Numbered from the stretch's first letter, positions 33,695-42,822 are shown. The stretch: DNA of 52,972 bases from an uncultured Clostridia bacterium (GCA_927362715.1 CAKMIX010000020.1:1-52972); one strand, 5' to 3'. A program made the numbers and translations. The notes: generated by a model from the sequence alone, not told the origin.

Positions 33695-33907
33695 TTAGCG
33701 GCAGAAAACAGAAAAAAATTTTAGCAGCAACCCAAAGCCCAACATTCCGCCTACAATGCCCAGAATGATTTTTGTTCGCGTTTTGTCGGACACAAGCCGC
33801 ACGCCCGAAGGGGATGGTCCTCACTCCATTCTGTCCAGAGAATCGGCAATGCGTTGCTCTTGATTTTTAATGGCATCTAATTTCGATCGGAGTTCATAAT
33901 CCTCCAT
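33695..33907 (-). pseudogene. small membrane protein gene with in-frame TGA
   Basis: From ATG 33907, with AAGGGG eight bases upstream, 28 codons encode MEDYELRSKLDAIKNQEQRI and on to ...SLDRME, then TGA (33823-33821). The same frame continues GPSPSGVRLVSDKTRTKIIL and a hydrophobic segment GIVGGMLGFGLLLKFF, ending at TAA 33697-33695. A charged helix followed by one membrane segment is a common small-protein layout in Firmicutes. A single TGG-to-TGA change would explain it. Alternatively only the 28-aa peptide is made. Confidence 0.5.
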
Positions 33908-34062
33908 ACATAATTCCCCTTATAAACAAAGTCACTATCCTTAGTTCCCCGTTCTTCTTTTCCGGTGTGCGGCGGGGGTTCACCGCACACCGTATAGCCG
34001 TCTCTGCCGCAAAAACGTTTTGCACTTCCCATTTTCACAACAGAGGAGACGGTAAAAAAGGA

Positions 34063-34494
34063 TCAGGAAAGCGCATATCCTTCGGCGTCCTGCTGCTTTC
34101 CCATAAAGATCATGACCGCGATGACAATATTGTAAATCCAAAGGGCGAAAAATCCCAAAAGACCCAATCCCACGAAAAGCAGGAGGATCGCAGAAACAAA
34201 AGACAGTACGATATTCACGATCCCTTTTTGTTTGAATCCCAAATAAAACCAATGAATCCCCAAATGCCCTAAAAATATTGCCAAAAGCCCTGCCACGATT
34301 TTCGACTTTTCGCCGACCTGTCCGCCGCCCTTTTGGGATATGCTTGCGCCGCAGTTCAGACAAACCGCGGCATTTTCATTTACCGCGCACCCGCAGTTGG
34401 CGCAAAAGCCTTTGCCTGCGTTTTTCGCCGCGCCGCAATTCAGGCAAACCGCTGCGTTCTCGTTCATTTCGCTTCCGCAATTTTTACAATACAT
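34063..34494 (-). CDS. zinc-ribbon TM2-domain membrane protein
   Basis: A 143-aa protein. Two zinc ribbons are in tandem, MYCKNCGSEMNENAAVCLNCG and FCANCGCAVNENAAVCLNCG, an evident internal duplication. The TM2 domain follows, with AIFLGHLGIHWFYLGFKQKG between two membrane helices. TM2 proteins are widespread; their bacterial role is not known. Last gene of a four-gene minus-strand cluster, 33 bases after the lipoprotein gene. An inverted repeat CGGTGTGCGG/CCGCACACCG downstream (33963-33992) has no T-run. Confidence 0.88.
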   Translation of the reverse strand: MYCKNCGSEMNENAAVCLNCGAAKNAGKGFCANCGCAVNENAAVCLNCGASISQKGGGQVGEKSKIVAGLLAIFLGHLGIHWFYLGFKQKGIVNIVLSFVSAILLLFVGLGLLGFFALWIYNIVIAVMIFMGKQQDAEGYALS

Positions 34495-34527
34495 ATGGAT
34501 TCTCCTTTGCTTTCTGTTTCTTGTTTT

Positions 34528-35472
34528 TTAGGCGAACCGCTCCGTCACGGTGGTGACGTTATAATCTGCTTTGTTGGACACCACGTTTGTGTTGACGAGG
34601 CTTTCCATGCTGGTTACATCCACAGACCATTCAAAATCCTTTGCCGCCGGGTCTGTCCGCCCCCAGCCCAGGGTACCGTCGGGGTAGCGGATCAGGTTCT
34701 TCGCCGTGATCGTAAAATAGCGGTTTTGCATCTCATCATCGAGCCTGCGCTTTATTTTAATAGAGTAGGTTATATCTACACGATTGACATATTCGGTTTC
34801 CTTCGGGTATTTACTGCGCGTGTTCGCTTTCAGCGCGCTGAAATAGATCTCTGCACGTACCGGCGGTTCGTGTGCTTGATATACGTGATCTCCATATCCG
34901 CTTATATCATAACCCCAATCCAATAAGTTAGTTCCGCTGTTAAACGCCGTGATCGAAGCCAGATAGTCCGCCGCCTGCGCCTGAAATTCGCTCAAGTCGA
35001 TATCCTCCGGCAGCGATTCCAAATAGACAGGGACATCCTCCACCGTGTAGACCTGCGACGCCTGCTGCAGCGTATACGAGCCGCTTTCGTCGGTGTTTGT
35101 CAGGATCGCGTACACCGTAACGCTGTCGCCCTCGGCAAAATACCCCTCGGTCGTGATCTCCTGCGGGTCAAGCGAGTATTGCACATACATTTGCACATCC
35201 TCGCTGCACTGCGCATTGTTAAACGAGATCGTGCAATACGGCGAAATGCCGTCGAACTCCACGACCAGCCCCGCAAACGCATCCAGCCGCTTGGTCGTAT
35301 GCGCGCCGGCGCCGTCCTCTTCGTCGGCAAATACGACTTCCCCGCCGTAAGCGTCGGTCAGGGGTTCCCCGCGCATATCCAGCACATAATCATACCCGCC
35401 CGCACAGCCGCCGAACAGCAGGAGCACAGCGGCAAGGCAAAGAGAAAGACTTGCGTTTCGCATCCGCTTCAT
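34528..35472 (-). CDS. lipoprotein, 314 aa
   Basis: A secreted lipoprotein with signal LAAVLLLFGGC, lipid-anchored at Cys23. The mature part looks beta-rich, with two repeated-looking domains: one around FDGISPYCTISFNN/VQYSLD and one around YFSALKANT...VDITYSIKIKRRLDDEMQNRYF. No catalytic motif or known domain recognised. It starts in the ATGA overlap with the upstream zinc-ribbon gene, so the two are coupled. Probably the extracytoplasmic part of the membrane cluster. Confidence 0.8.
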   Translation of the reverse strand: MKRMRNASLSLCLAAVLLLFGGCAGGYDYVLDMRGEPLTDAYGGEVVFADEEDGAGAHTTKRLDAFAGLVVEFDGISPYCTISFNNAQCSEDVQMYVQYSLDPQEITTEGYFAEGDSVTVYAILTNTDESGSYTLQQASQVYTVEDVPVYLESLPEDIDLSEFQAQAADYLASITAFNSGTNLLDWGYDISGYGDHVYQAHEPPVRAEIYFSALKANTRSKYPKETEYVNRVDITYSIKIKRRLDDEMQNRYFTITAKNLIRYPDGTLGWGRTDPAAKDFEWSVDVTSMESLVNTNVVSNKADYNVTTVTERFA

Positions 35473-36104
35473 TGCCTTACACCCCCGCTTTGCTGTTTTA
35501 TGTCCCTGTGCAAAAGCCCGAGCACGACCGGCAGCGCCAGCGAATCCGCCATCAGCAGAAAGCCCGAAGCCGTCAGCCGCAGCGAGGCGTAATCCGCATA
35601 TTCGCCTGTGTTATACATAAAGAAAACCACGATCCCGCAAAAGCCGACGATAAAAAGCAGCGAAAGCGCACACATCACGGCGGCGGGCAAAAGGCAGACC
35701 GCGCGGTACGGCAGCTTTCCCCACAGCGGCAGCAGCAGGAACAGCACCGCCGCAGCAACCAGCGCGGCGCCCATAAAAAGGAACACATAGAGGAACGGCA
35801 GTTCCTCCGCCAATTCTCCCAAAACCGTAAACGGCGCAGAATCGACCGCTGCGGAGAGCGCCCCCACACCGAGCAGATCGTCCGCTTTCCAGATATCCCA
35901 AAACGACAAAATCGGGTTTAAGAGGACGAGCACCGCCGACAGAATCAGCAACACCCGATTCGGCCGTGCCACCGGTACTGCCAAAGCGCTTGGCTCGGGC
36001 GTGCCGAAACCGTCCGCAGGCAGCACTTCCCGGACAGCCGCCCCGCAGCCCGTGCAAAAGGAAACGCCGTCGGGCAGCGCCTGCCCGCAATTCGTACAAA
36101 ACAT
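35469..36104 (-). CDS. zinc-ribbon multi-pass membrane protein, 211 aa
   Basis: An N-terminal zinc ribbon (CTNCGQAL, CTGCGAAV, residues 3-22) and a short linker lead into about four hydrophobic segments (VLLILSAVLVLLNPIL, FLYVFLFMGAALVAAAVLFL and two more). AAGGAGG precedes ATG 36104. It is 16 bases after the 251-aa gene and overlaps the lipoprotein gene by 4. Function unknown. Confidence 0.78.
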   Translation of the reverse strand: MFCTNCGQALPDGVSFCTGCGAAVREVLPADGFGTPEPSALAVPVARPNRVLLILSAVLVLLNPILSFWDIWKADDLLGVGALSAAVDSAPFTVLGELAEELPFLYVFLFMGAALVAAAVLFLLLPLWGKLPYRAVCLLPAAVMCALSLLFIVGFCGIVVFFMYNTGEYADYASLRLTASGFLLMADSLALPVVLGLLHRDIKQQSGGVRQ

Positions 36105-36120
36105 CCGTTATCCTCCTTTA

Positions 36121-36876
36121 TCAGATGCTGCGGGCGTCGGACAGATACCATTCGCTGTCCTGCTTGATAAGCTCCAAGATGCCCTCGTCGCGGTTCGACG
36201 ATCCGTAAACAAGCACAATCGTCGCTTCCGCAGAATTTTCGTTGGGGAACGACAGGTCATAGACCTCCAAAATGTAATCCGTCCCCTGCGCCATATCCTG
36301 TATTCCCAGCGACCACAGCCCCCAAAGCATTTCGGAGCCGCCTCCGATGCCCAGCCCGGAATCCAGCAGCCCCGAGCCGAGGGACGCTGCCGCTTCCAGC
36401 TCGCTGCGCGCGGCAGGCGCCATACAGTCCAAAAGCATTTCCGCGTCGCCCTCGTTGAGCGCCGTTGCAAAAGCATCCAAACGGGAAAAGATCTTGTCCT
36501 CGTCGCTTTGGTACAAAACGGCGACCAGTGTGCCTGTCAGCACCAAAACGGCGGCAAGCACCACCGCGAGTACCTTTTTGTTCAAAAATTTTTGAACCGG
36601 CAGCGCTTTCAGCTGCTTCACGGCAGGCTGTAAAAAGGTCTGTGTTTTTTGCTTGATGTCTGCGACCGTCGGCGCGGATGCAGGCGGCGGTGCGGCAGAC
36701 CGCTCCCCTTGTGCAGCGAACGGTTCACCGTTGGCTTGCAGCTGTGTCCTCGTGCTTGCAGTCGCGGCGGGCGGGCTTGGCTGTGCGGCGGGCGGTGCTG
36801 CCGGGAGCGCCGCGCCGCAGCCGCCGCAAAATCGCGCGTCTTGCGGATTTTGTGCGCCGCAAGTGGGACAAATCAT
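36121..36876 (-). CDS. zinc-ribbon single-pass membrane protein, 251 aa
   Basis: Residues 3-22 form a zinc ribbon (CPTCGAQN, CGGCGAAL); an Ala/Pro-rich linker follows, then one membrane helix (VLAVVLAAVLVLTGTLVAVL, about 105-124) and an extracytoplasmic domain with FSRLDAFATALNEGDAEMLL, resembling the small alpha+beta domains (DUF4878/NTF2-like) found outside zinc-ribbon anchors. First gene of the cluster; GGGGGA before ATG 36876. Function unknown. Confidence 0.78.
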   Translation of the reverse strand: MICPTCGAQNPQDARFCGGCGAALPAAPPAAQPSPPAATASTRTQLQANGEPFAAQGERSAAPPPASAPTVADIKQKTQTFLQPAVKQLKALPVQKFLNKKVLAVVLAAVLVLTGTLVAVLYQSDEDKIFSRLDAFATALNEGDAEMLLDCMAPAARSELEAAASLGSGLLDSGLGIGGGSEMLWGLWSLGIQDMAQGTDYILEVYDLSFPNENSAEATIVLVYGSSNRDEGILELIKQDSEWYLSDARSI

Positions 36877-36987
36877 CTAAATTCCCCCGTTTCTTTTTCG
36901 GCGGACGGCGAGAAACGAGGAGTTGCTTGTAAATTATTTGTCCTTTTCCCCTGCATTCTCCCTTATCCAACCTGTTTCGTTGTGTAA

Positions 36988-37016
36988 ATATTAACATTAT
37001 AGGTTTATTTTGTCAA
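36988..37016 (-). promoter_or_regulatory. possible promoter of the zinc-ribbon cluster
   Basis: On the minus strand a perfect TTGACA (37016-37011), 17 bases and TAATAT (36993-36988), with a long leader of about 105 bases to ATG 36876. Confidence 0.4.
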
Positions 37017-37040
37017 CACCTTTTACCCTGTTTTTAACCG

Positions 37041-37067
37041 TATAATGTTGTGTTATCATCAACACAA
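37041..37067 (+). promoter_or_regulatory. -10 element and inverted repeat before the XRE gene
   Basis: TATAAT at 37041-37046 without a clear -35, then TTGTGTT (37048-37054) and AACACAA (37061-37067) separated by six bases. The inverted repeat covers the likely start site and may be the operator of the gene that follows. Confidence 0.5.
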
Positions 37068-37083
37068 TAGGTTAGGTGATACC

Positions 37084-37407
37084 ATGCAAGACTACAAACA
37101 CGACATGGGGTTGCGTATCAAACAGGAGCGAAAGCGGCGCGGGCTCACACAGGAGGCGATGGCGGAAGCGCTGGATATTTCCGTCAAGCATTTCAGCGAG
37201 GTGGAACGGGGCTTAGCGGGACTTTCCGTAGAAAATCTGATCAAATTGAGCGATCTCCTCGGCGTGAGCATCGACTACATCCTGAAAGGTAAGGCGGATG
37301 AGGAGAAATGGGGCTGTACCCTATCCGCACTGCGGCAAACGCCGAAAGAAAAAGAGGATTTGATCAAAACGCTGATCGACATCGGGATACGGCTTGCAAA
37401 AAATTGA
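37084..37407 (+). CDS. XRE-family transcriptional regulator, 107 aa
   Basis: A Cro/CI-type helix-turn-helix occupies residues 9-65: IKQERKRRGLTQEAMAEALD, then SVKHFSEVERGLAGLSVENL and IDYILKG. The C-terminal 40 residues are a short helical tail. ATG 37084 follows AGGTGAT. An inverted repeat at its promoter suggests autoregulation. Divergent from the zinc-ribbon cluster across a 207-bp spacer, so it may control that cluster; this is inference. Confidence 0.88.
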   Translation: MQDYKHDMGLRIKQERKRRGLTQEAMAEALDISVKHFSEVERGLAGLSVENLIKLSDLLGVSIDYILKGKADEEKWGCTLSALRQTPKEKEDLIKTLIDIGIRLAKN

Positions 37408-37423
37408 CCGTAAAAACCGACAA

Positions 37424-37472
37424 AAGAACGGCGCCGTATCCGCGCAGGATACGGCGCCGTTCTTGATTTTGT
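37424..37472. terminator. strong bidirectional terminator
   Basis: A perfect 18-bp stem (37424-37441 with 37447-37464; arm starts AAGAACGGCGCCG), 5-base loop, T-rich on both outer sides (TTCTTGATTTTGTTT on plus, TTCTTTTGTC on minus). It separates two convergent XRE genes. Confidence 0.88.
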
Positions 37473-37515
37473 TTCGATCTTCAATTCAAACGGCAGGATG
37501 CTTCCCCTCCCGCCG

Positions 37516-37980
37516 TTACTTCCCAAGGGCGCGGATGACGGTGAGGACAACGCCGACGAGCATAGTCCCGACCCCGACGCCCAACAGCGCGCCGGACAGG
37601 AAGTCCTGCACGGACGTGCCGCCGACGGTGTGTGAAACCGCAAGCAGCGCCATCCCTAAAAGGACCAGCAGCGCCGCTTGCAGCACCTGTTTCTGTTTTT
37701 CGAGCCGCTGGACGCGCTCGAGCATGTCAAGCATCTGCTGTTCGTCTGAAGTGCGGGGGCTTTCCGTCTCTTTCGCTTCGCCGGCAAACAGTTCGGCAAG
37801 CGTGATGCCGAGCGCGGCGCACAGTGCTTCCGCAACGCTGTAATCCGGCATGCATTTGCCGCGCTCCCATTTGGAAACGGTCTTGTCGGATACACCGAGC
37901 TTCGCGGCGAGCTGCGACTGCGTCAGATTCTTTTCCTTTCGTTTCTGCGCGATAAAGTTGCCGATTTTTGTCTGCTCCAT
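37516..37980 (-). CDS. XRE-family regulator with C-terminal membrane segments
   Basis: A 154-aa protein. The helix-turn-helix spans residues 5-62 (IAQKRKEKNLTQSQLAAKLG, SDKTVSKWERGKCMPD). A charged helix with MLERVQRLEKQKQ leads to two hydrophobic segments (LQAALLVLLGMALLAVS and LSGALLGVGVGTMLVGVVL). Membrane-anchored XRE regulators of this shape are common in Clostridia. ATG 37980 follows AAGGAGG; the longer frame to 38106 is unlikely. Confidence 0.85.
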   Translation of the reverse strand: MEQTKIGNFIAQKRKEKNLTQSQLAAKLGVSDKTVSKWERGKCMPDYSVAEALCAALGITLAELFAGEAKETESPRTSDEQQMLDMLERVQRLEKQKQVLQAALLVLLGMALLAVSHTVGGTSVQDFLSGALLGVGVGTMLVGVVLTVIRALGK

Positions 37981-38149
37981 GTCCTGCGCCTCCTTTTCGC
38001 TTTCACCCTTATTGTACAGGATTTTTGAAAAAACGCCACCCCCCAAACGGCGAATTTGGGTGGGGTTTGGCGCGCACCCGGCGAGATCGGCTGTTTCGGG
38101 GCGCACAAAAGCCCTCCGGCGCGAGCAAGCCCGCGCCGTCCGTTTTGGA

Positions 38150-38283
38150 TTTTAGAAATTAGACATTAGATGCGGCGTAGGGAGGTCTGTGCAAAGTCGC
38201 GACCGGCAAGGAATAAAATTTACAGTCGCAGGGGACGGTTCTATGTCTCAAAAAGGACACAGAACCGTCCCCCTGTTTTGGGT
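38150..38283. repeat. repeat arm plus GGGGACGG hairpin
   Basis: A short TTAGA block (38155-38172) and a degenerate arm core lead into a hairpin with arms GGGGACGGTTCT (38231-38242) and AGAACCGTCCCC (38261-38272), then TGTTTTG. The hairpin is a sibling of the one at 33619. It ends 11 bases from the folD stop. Confidence 0.65.
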
Positions 38284-38293
38284 TATTTTCTTT

Positions 38294-39148
38294 TTACAAA
38301 AGCCCGTTCTGCTGCTTCGCGGCGGTGACGGTGTTTTTTAAGAGCGTTGCGATCGTCATCGGCCCCACGCCGCCGGGGACGGGCGTTATGTAGGAGGCTT
38401 TCGGCTCGACGCCGGCAAAATCCACGTCGCCGCACAGCTTGCCGTTTTCGTCGCGGTCCATGCCGACGTCGATGACCACCGCGCCGGCCTTGACCATGTC
38501 GGCCGTTACGAAGTGCGGGATGCCCACCGCCGCTACGAGGATATCGGCGTTGCGGGTGTGCGCGGCGAGGTCGCGCGTCTTGGAGTGGCAGATCGTCACG
38601 GTTCCGTTCTGCTGCAAAAGCAGCATCGCCATGGGCTTGCCGACGATGTTGCTGCGGCCGATGACAACGCAGTTTTTGCCTGCGATGTCGATGTCATAAT
38701 ACCGCAGCATTTCCATGATCCCCGCGGGCGTGCACGGCAGGAACGCATAGTCGCCGATCATAATGTGCCCGACATTGACGGCGTGGAACGCATCCACGTC
38801 CTTTTCAGGCGCGATGGCGGCGATGACTGCTTTTTCGTCCAAATGCGCGGGCAGCGGGAGCTGGCAGAGAATGCCGTTGACAGCCGGCTTTTTATTGAGG
38901 GTTTCGACGAGCGCCAAAAGCTCTTCCTGCGTGGTTTCGGCGGGCAGGGCGTATTCCTCGGAACGGATCCCTGCGGCGGCACACGCTTTTTTCTTATTGT
39001 TCACATAGGTGCGCGAGGCGGGGTCGTCGCCGACGATGATGACCGCAAGCCCCACGGGGACGCCCTGCTTTGCGAGGGCTTCTACCTCTGCCTTCACCTG
39101 TTCGCGCACATGCGCGGAAACGGCTTTACCGTCCAGAATCTTCGCCAT
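38294..39148 (-). CDS. folD: methylenetetrahydrofolate dehydrogenase/cyclohydrolase
   Basis: A 284-aa bifunctional enzyme that converts 5,10-methylene-THF through 5,10-methenyl-THF to 10-formyl-THF. The active-site Y48 and K52 are in [11 protein letters not shown]; the binding block [11 protein letters not shown] and the C-terminal [10 protein letters not shown] signature are complete. ATG 39148 lies inside the lgt gene (23-base overlap) with AAGGA upstream; the frame further upstream is just the lgt region read in another frame. Last gene of the yfmF-yfmH-lgt-folD operon. Confidence 0.95.
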   Translation of the reverse strand: MAKILDGKAVSAHVREQVKAEVEALAKQGVPVGLAVIIVGDDPASRTYVNNKKKACAAAGIRSEEYALPAETTQEELLALVETLNKKPAVNGILCQLPLPAHLDEKAVIAAIAPEKDVDAFHAVNVGHIMIGDYAFLPCTPAGIMEMLRYYDIDIAGKNCVVIGRSNIVGKPMAMLLLQQNGTVTICHSKTRDLAAHTRNADILVAAVGIPHFVTADMVKAGAVVIDVGMDRDENGKLCGDVDFAGVEPKASYITPVPGGVGPMTIATLLKNTVTAAKQQNGLL

Positions 39149-40175
39149 CGTCCGAATCCTTCCCTTCCTGTTTTTCGAGCATTTTTGCCTTTGCCGCGCG
39201 CGCCTCGGCACGCACCTGCTTGCGCGACGGCTTGTTTTCTTTTTCTTCGCTTTCCGCCCGTTCGGGGACAACCTCCACGGGCGAGAACGGCACGGGGTGC
39301 TTTTTGAGCCTTATGAGCTTTGCGATCATAATCCCCAAACACACAAGCACCAGCAGCATCGAGAGCACCTGGGAGACGCGCAGGGTCGTGTCGCCTATGT
39401 AAAGGCTGTCCGTGCGCAGGCCCTCCACCACGGCGCGCTCCGCGCCGTACAAAATGCCGTAGCCGAGGATGAGCTGGCCGCTGAATTTATACGCCTTTTT
39501 GCAGACGAGGTACAAAATGAAAAAACTCGCAATGCACCAAAGCGATTCATACAAAAACGTCGGGTGCACGGGGATATTCGGGTCCATCGTGATGCCGCGC
39601 GCAGCGAACTCCGCCTGATGCGTCTCGATATAGTGCGTCACCTTTTCGCTGGACATCCCTAAAAACCCTGTGGTGTTCGTGCCGAACGCCTCCTGGTTCG
39701 CGAAATTGCCCCAGCGCCCGATGCCCTGTCCGATGAGAAAGCTCATGCCCGCAAGGTCCAACAGCTTTAAGAAATTGAGCCCGTTGCGGCGGCAGGTGAA
39801 GAACGCGGCGATGATCGCGCCGATTAGCCCGCCGTAGATGGCAAGCCCCCCCTCCCAGATCTGCGGGATCTCGGAAAGGTGGCGGCTGTAATAATCCCAC
39901 TCGAATGCGACGTAATAAAGCCGCGCGCCCACGATCCCGCCGATGGTGCCGAACAGCAGAACGTCGAGCATTTTGTTTAAATCGAGCTTCCATTTGTACG
40001 CCATCCGCCCGCCGAACAGCACGGCGAGCAAAAAGCCGAACGCGATGATCAGCCCGTAAAACTTGATGCTGACCGCGTGGCCGAACAAAGTAAACTCCAC
40101 AAAGGTGGAATACACGGTGAATACGTGGTCGATCCCCTGAAAGGTGACCTCCACACCGTCGGTCAGGAATTGCAT
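39126..40175 (-). CDS. lgt: prolipoprotein diacylglyceryl transferase
   Basis: A 349-aa membrane enzyme that attaches diacylglycerol to the lipobox cysteine of prolipoproteins. About seven membrane helices; the signature [15 protein letters not shown] is at 151-165 (usual form GRxGNFxNxExxG), and [13 protein letters not shown] at 108-120 holds other essential residues. A basic/acidic C-terminal tail of about 60 residues ([17 protein letters not shown]) is longer than usual. AAAGGAG precedes ATG 40175; it overlaps yfmH by 13 bases. Its products here would include the BMP protein and the 314-aa lipoprotein. Confidence 0.95.
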   Translation of the reverse strand: MQFLTDGVEVTFQGIDHVFTVYSTFVEFTLFGHAVSIKFYGLIIAFGFLLAVLFGGRMAYKWKLDLNKMLDVLLFGTIGGIVGARLYYVAFEWDYYSRHLSEIPQIWEGGLAIYGGLIGAIIAAFFTCRRNGLNFLKLLDLAGMSFLIGQGIGRWGNFANQEAFGTNTTGFLGMSSEKVTHYIETHQAEFAARGITMDPNIPVHPTFLYESLWCIASFFILYLVCKKAYKFSGQLILGYGILYGAERAVVEGLRTDSLYIGDTTLRVSQVLSMLLVLVCLGIMIAKLIRLKKHPVPFSPVEVVPERAESEEKENKPSRKQVRAEARAAKAKMLEKQEGKDSDDGEDSGR

Positions 40176-41452
40176 ACGTCGTCTCCTTTCGGCAAAATGA
40201 CAGCCAGCGCCGCCGAGGTCGTGTCGATACTCCTGCGCAGGCGTTCGTTTGCTTCGTCAAGGGTAAGTGCGCCGAGCGTTTCCACCTCGTCAAACAGCCC
40301 CTCGCCGCAGAAGTGTGCGGCGACCATGGCGTTCGCAATGCCGTCGATGTCGTTGAACGCCATCACGGCGCGCCCGTAGAGCTTTTTGCGGATACGTTCG
40401 AAGTCCGCTTCGCCGATGCCCGTTTCCTGTAAGTCCCGGATGCGCGCGATCAGGCGGTTTTGGACTTCCTTCGCGTCGGGGGATTCGCCGGTGAAGATGG
40501 TTGCGGCGTAGCCGTAGCCGCAGAAATATTCATAGTCGAACGAGGTGTTGATAAGCCCCGCTTCCAAAAGCTCGGTATAAAACGGCGTGGTCTTGCCGCA
40601 GACCGCTTCGAGCACGATGCGCGAAAGCAGGATCTCGCGAAGCGTACGCTCGGGCGTCGTGATCGACTCCTTGAAGCCGAGCGAAAAGATCGGCGCCGCG
40701 ACAGCGAGCGTCTCCTCCACATACGGCGCATTCACCCCGCGCGGCTCTTCGTGGAATTTGCGCTCGATTTTGACAGGCTTTTGTACGGGCAGCAGCCGGT
40801 CGGCAACTTCGAGCACATCCTCGGCGGTCACGCCGCCCGCAACGCAAAGCACCATGTTCGAAAGGTTATAAAACGTGTGGTAGCATTTATACAGCAGGTC
40901 GGCGGTGATATGGGAAATGGATTCTTCGGTCCCCGCGATGTCGATGCGCACAGGATGGTTTTTATACATCGCGCGCAAAAGCTGGAACAGCGCCTCCCAG
41001 CCGGGCTCGTCGCGGCACATGCGGATCTCCTGCCCGATGATGCCCTGCTCTTTCTGCACGGTCGCGGCGGTGAAATACGGGTGCATGACGAAGTCGAGCA
41101 AAATTTCCAGCGACGCTTTGAAATTCCCCGTGCACGAAAACAGATAGCAGGTCTTGTCAAACGAGGTGTAGGCGTTCGCGCTTGCGCCTGTTTCGGCATA
41201 GCGCTGGAAAGCGTCGAGCTCCTCGCTTTCAAACAGCTTGTGTTCGAGGAAATGCGCAATGCCCTCGGGCACGGTCGTAAATTCTTTGTCCTCGGGCAGA
41301 CGGAACTGCGTGTCGATCGAGCCGTAGCGCGTGCCGAACACGGCATACGCCGATTTGTAGCCCGGTTTCGGGTACACTAAGATTTTCAAGCCGGAGGGGT
41401 GGTCGATCTCAAAATAGCTTTCCGAAAGCCGTTCGTTTTTCACTTCACGCAT
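40163..41452 (-). CDS. yfmH: M16-family YfmH, EF-P modification-associated
   Basis: A 429-aa M16 metallopeptidase-like protein with an intact inverted zinc motif HFLEH in EGIAHFLEHKLFE and a downstream glutamate region. This is the active-type subunit of the YfmF/YfmH (YmfF/YmfH) pair, linked in Bacillus to 5-aminopentanol modification of elongation factor P. ATG 41452 (MREVKNERL) has AGGAGG nine bases upstream; upstream ATGs are too close to it. Overlaps yfmF by 8 bases. Confidence 0.88.
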   Translation of the reverse strand: MREVKNERLSESYFEIDHPSGLKILVYPKPGYKSAYAVFGTRYGSIDTQFRLPEDKEFTTVPEGIAHFLEHKLFESEELDAFQRYAETGASANAYTSFDKTCYLFSCTGNFKASLEILLDFVMHPYFTAATVQKEQGIIGQEIRMCRDEPGWEALFQLLRAMYKNHPVRIDIAGTEESISHITADLLYKCYHTFYNLSNMVLCVAGGVTAEDVLEVADRLLPVQKPVKIERKFHEEPRGVNAPYVEETLAVAAPIFSLGFKESITTPERTLREILLSRIVLEAVCGKTTPFYTELLEAGLINTSFDYEYFCGYGYAATIFTGESPDAKEVQNRLIARIRDLQETGIGEADFERIRKKLYGRAVMAFNDIDGIANAMVAAHFCGEGLFDEVETLGALTLDEANERLRRSIDTTSAALAVILPKGDDVCNS

Positions 41453-42734
41453 GTTCCGCATCCTCCTCATCGTTGCCTGCCAGCAGGTATACCGTGTCGA
41501 GCGTCAGCGCGTTGGCGGCGCGCACCACATCCTCGCGTGTCACGGCCGCAAGCCCTGCGGCGAGCGCTTCGGGCGTCGTGATGTCGCCGTCGGCGAACTG
41601 CGCGTAATACACATCCAAGCCCTCCGGCGTGTCGCCCACGCCCGCGAACGCATCGCAAAGCGCCTTTTTCGAGGCGGTCAATTCTTCGTCCGAAAATTCA
41701 CCCGCCTGCATGACCTTCAGCTGCCGCAGGATCTCACGGAACGCTACGTCGCGGTTCTTGCGCTCAATGCCGCTTTGCACGACGAGCAGCCCTTTTTGCC
41801 GCTGCAGCCGCGCCGAACAGTAATAGCAAAGGCTTAACTTCTCACGCACATGCATAAACAGCCGCGAATACGGGCCGCCGCCGAACAGATCCGCCATCAC
41901 GCGGCGCGCATAGAAATCGTCGTCGCGGTTAACGCTGCCGGTGCGAAAGCCCAAAACCAGCTTGCTTTGGCTGACGTCCTGCTCCTCGGTCAATTCGGTC
42001 ACGTCGTCGCACCTTTCGACAAACACGGTCGAAAGCTCTGCGGGCGCACGGTCGGCAAGTGCGCCGAGCCGCGTGCGCACGAGTGCTTCGAGCGGTGCAA
42101 AATCCACATCGCCCGTCACCTGCACGGTGATGTGTGCCGTCTTTAAAAGCTCGCGCCATGCGCGGTACATGCTTTCTGCCGTCACGGCGCGCACGCCCGA
42201 CAGAAGCGCTTCGTGCGGGTAACCGTAGGGCTCGTCGGCGCACATCACTTCGAGCATCCGCATGAGCGCCCACGCGCGTTTGTCGTTCTGCTCGCTTTCA
42301 AGGTCTTCGGCGCACAGGCGCACCTCGGTGCGCAGCTGCGCTTCGTCGAACCTGCCGTCCTGCATTTTAGGCTCCAGCAGCAGATCCAAAAGCAGCTCCA
42401 GCGCGTCGCGGCTGACCGCTTGTCCGTCGTACGCGAGCGCATCCGCAAGGCAATCCACGGAAAGCCGCAGGCAGTACGCTTCGCCTAAGCGTGAAACTTC
42501 GCCCGAAAGCAGCGCGCCGTACAGCGATTCCAGCCGTGCGTTGAGCTTTGAGAGCGTCGGGCAGCGCGCGCACGAATGCGCGAGATAGGAGGCAAGCACC
42601 GTTGTTTCCGCCGGGTTTTGATGCATGGGCGTCAAAAGCAAAAGGGAGATACAGGTGGTTTTCGGGCGCGCCGAGCGCACCTCCAGCAATCGGATCTTTT
42701 CGCCGATCCGGATGATCTTCGGTTCCGTCTGCAT
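41445..42734 (-). CDS. yfmF: M16-family YfmF, EF-P modification-associated
   Basis: A 429-aa M16 homologue without the HxxEH zinc motif; the equivalent position reads YLAHSCARCPTLSKLNARLE. It is therefore the non-catalytic partner of YfmH, as in Bacillus, and the two probably form a heterodimeric clam shell. GGGPYSRLFMHVREKLSLCYY is the conserved C-terminal half block. AAAGGATG lies before ATG 42734. First gene of a four-gene overlapping operon. Confidence 0.88.
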   Translation of the reverse strand: MQTEPKIIRIGEKIRLLEVRSARPKTTCISLLLLTPMHQNPAETTVLASYLAHSCARCPTLSKLNARLESLYGALLSGEVSRLGEAYCLRLSVDCLADALAYDGQAVSRDALELLLDLLLEPKMQDGRFDEAQLRTEVRLCAEDLESEQNDKRAWALMRMLEVMCADEPYGYPHEALLSGVRAVTAESMYRAWRELLKTAHITVQVTGDVDFAPLEALVRTRLGALADRAPAELSTVFVERCDDVTELTEEQDVSQSKLVLGFRTGSVNRDDDFYARRVMADLFGGGPYSRLFMHVREKLSLCYYCSARLQRQKGLLVVQSGIERKNRDVAFREILRQLKVMQAGEFSDEELTASKKALCDAFAGVGDTPEGLDVYYAQFADGDITTPEALAAGLAAVTREDVVRAANALTLDTVYLLAGNDEEDAEHA

Positions 42735-42822
42735 GCAGAGCTACATCCTTTCTTCTCGTTCGGCAGGACATTTAGCCGATACAAAGTTTATTGTAGCACA
42801 CTTGTGCCTTGATTTCCATAGT

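Noticed and set aside
33571-33768. 66-codon frame containing KGTVPCLKKTRNRPC
   Set aside because: It is the translation of the GGGACGG terminator hairpin repeat, a known type of annotation artefact.
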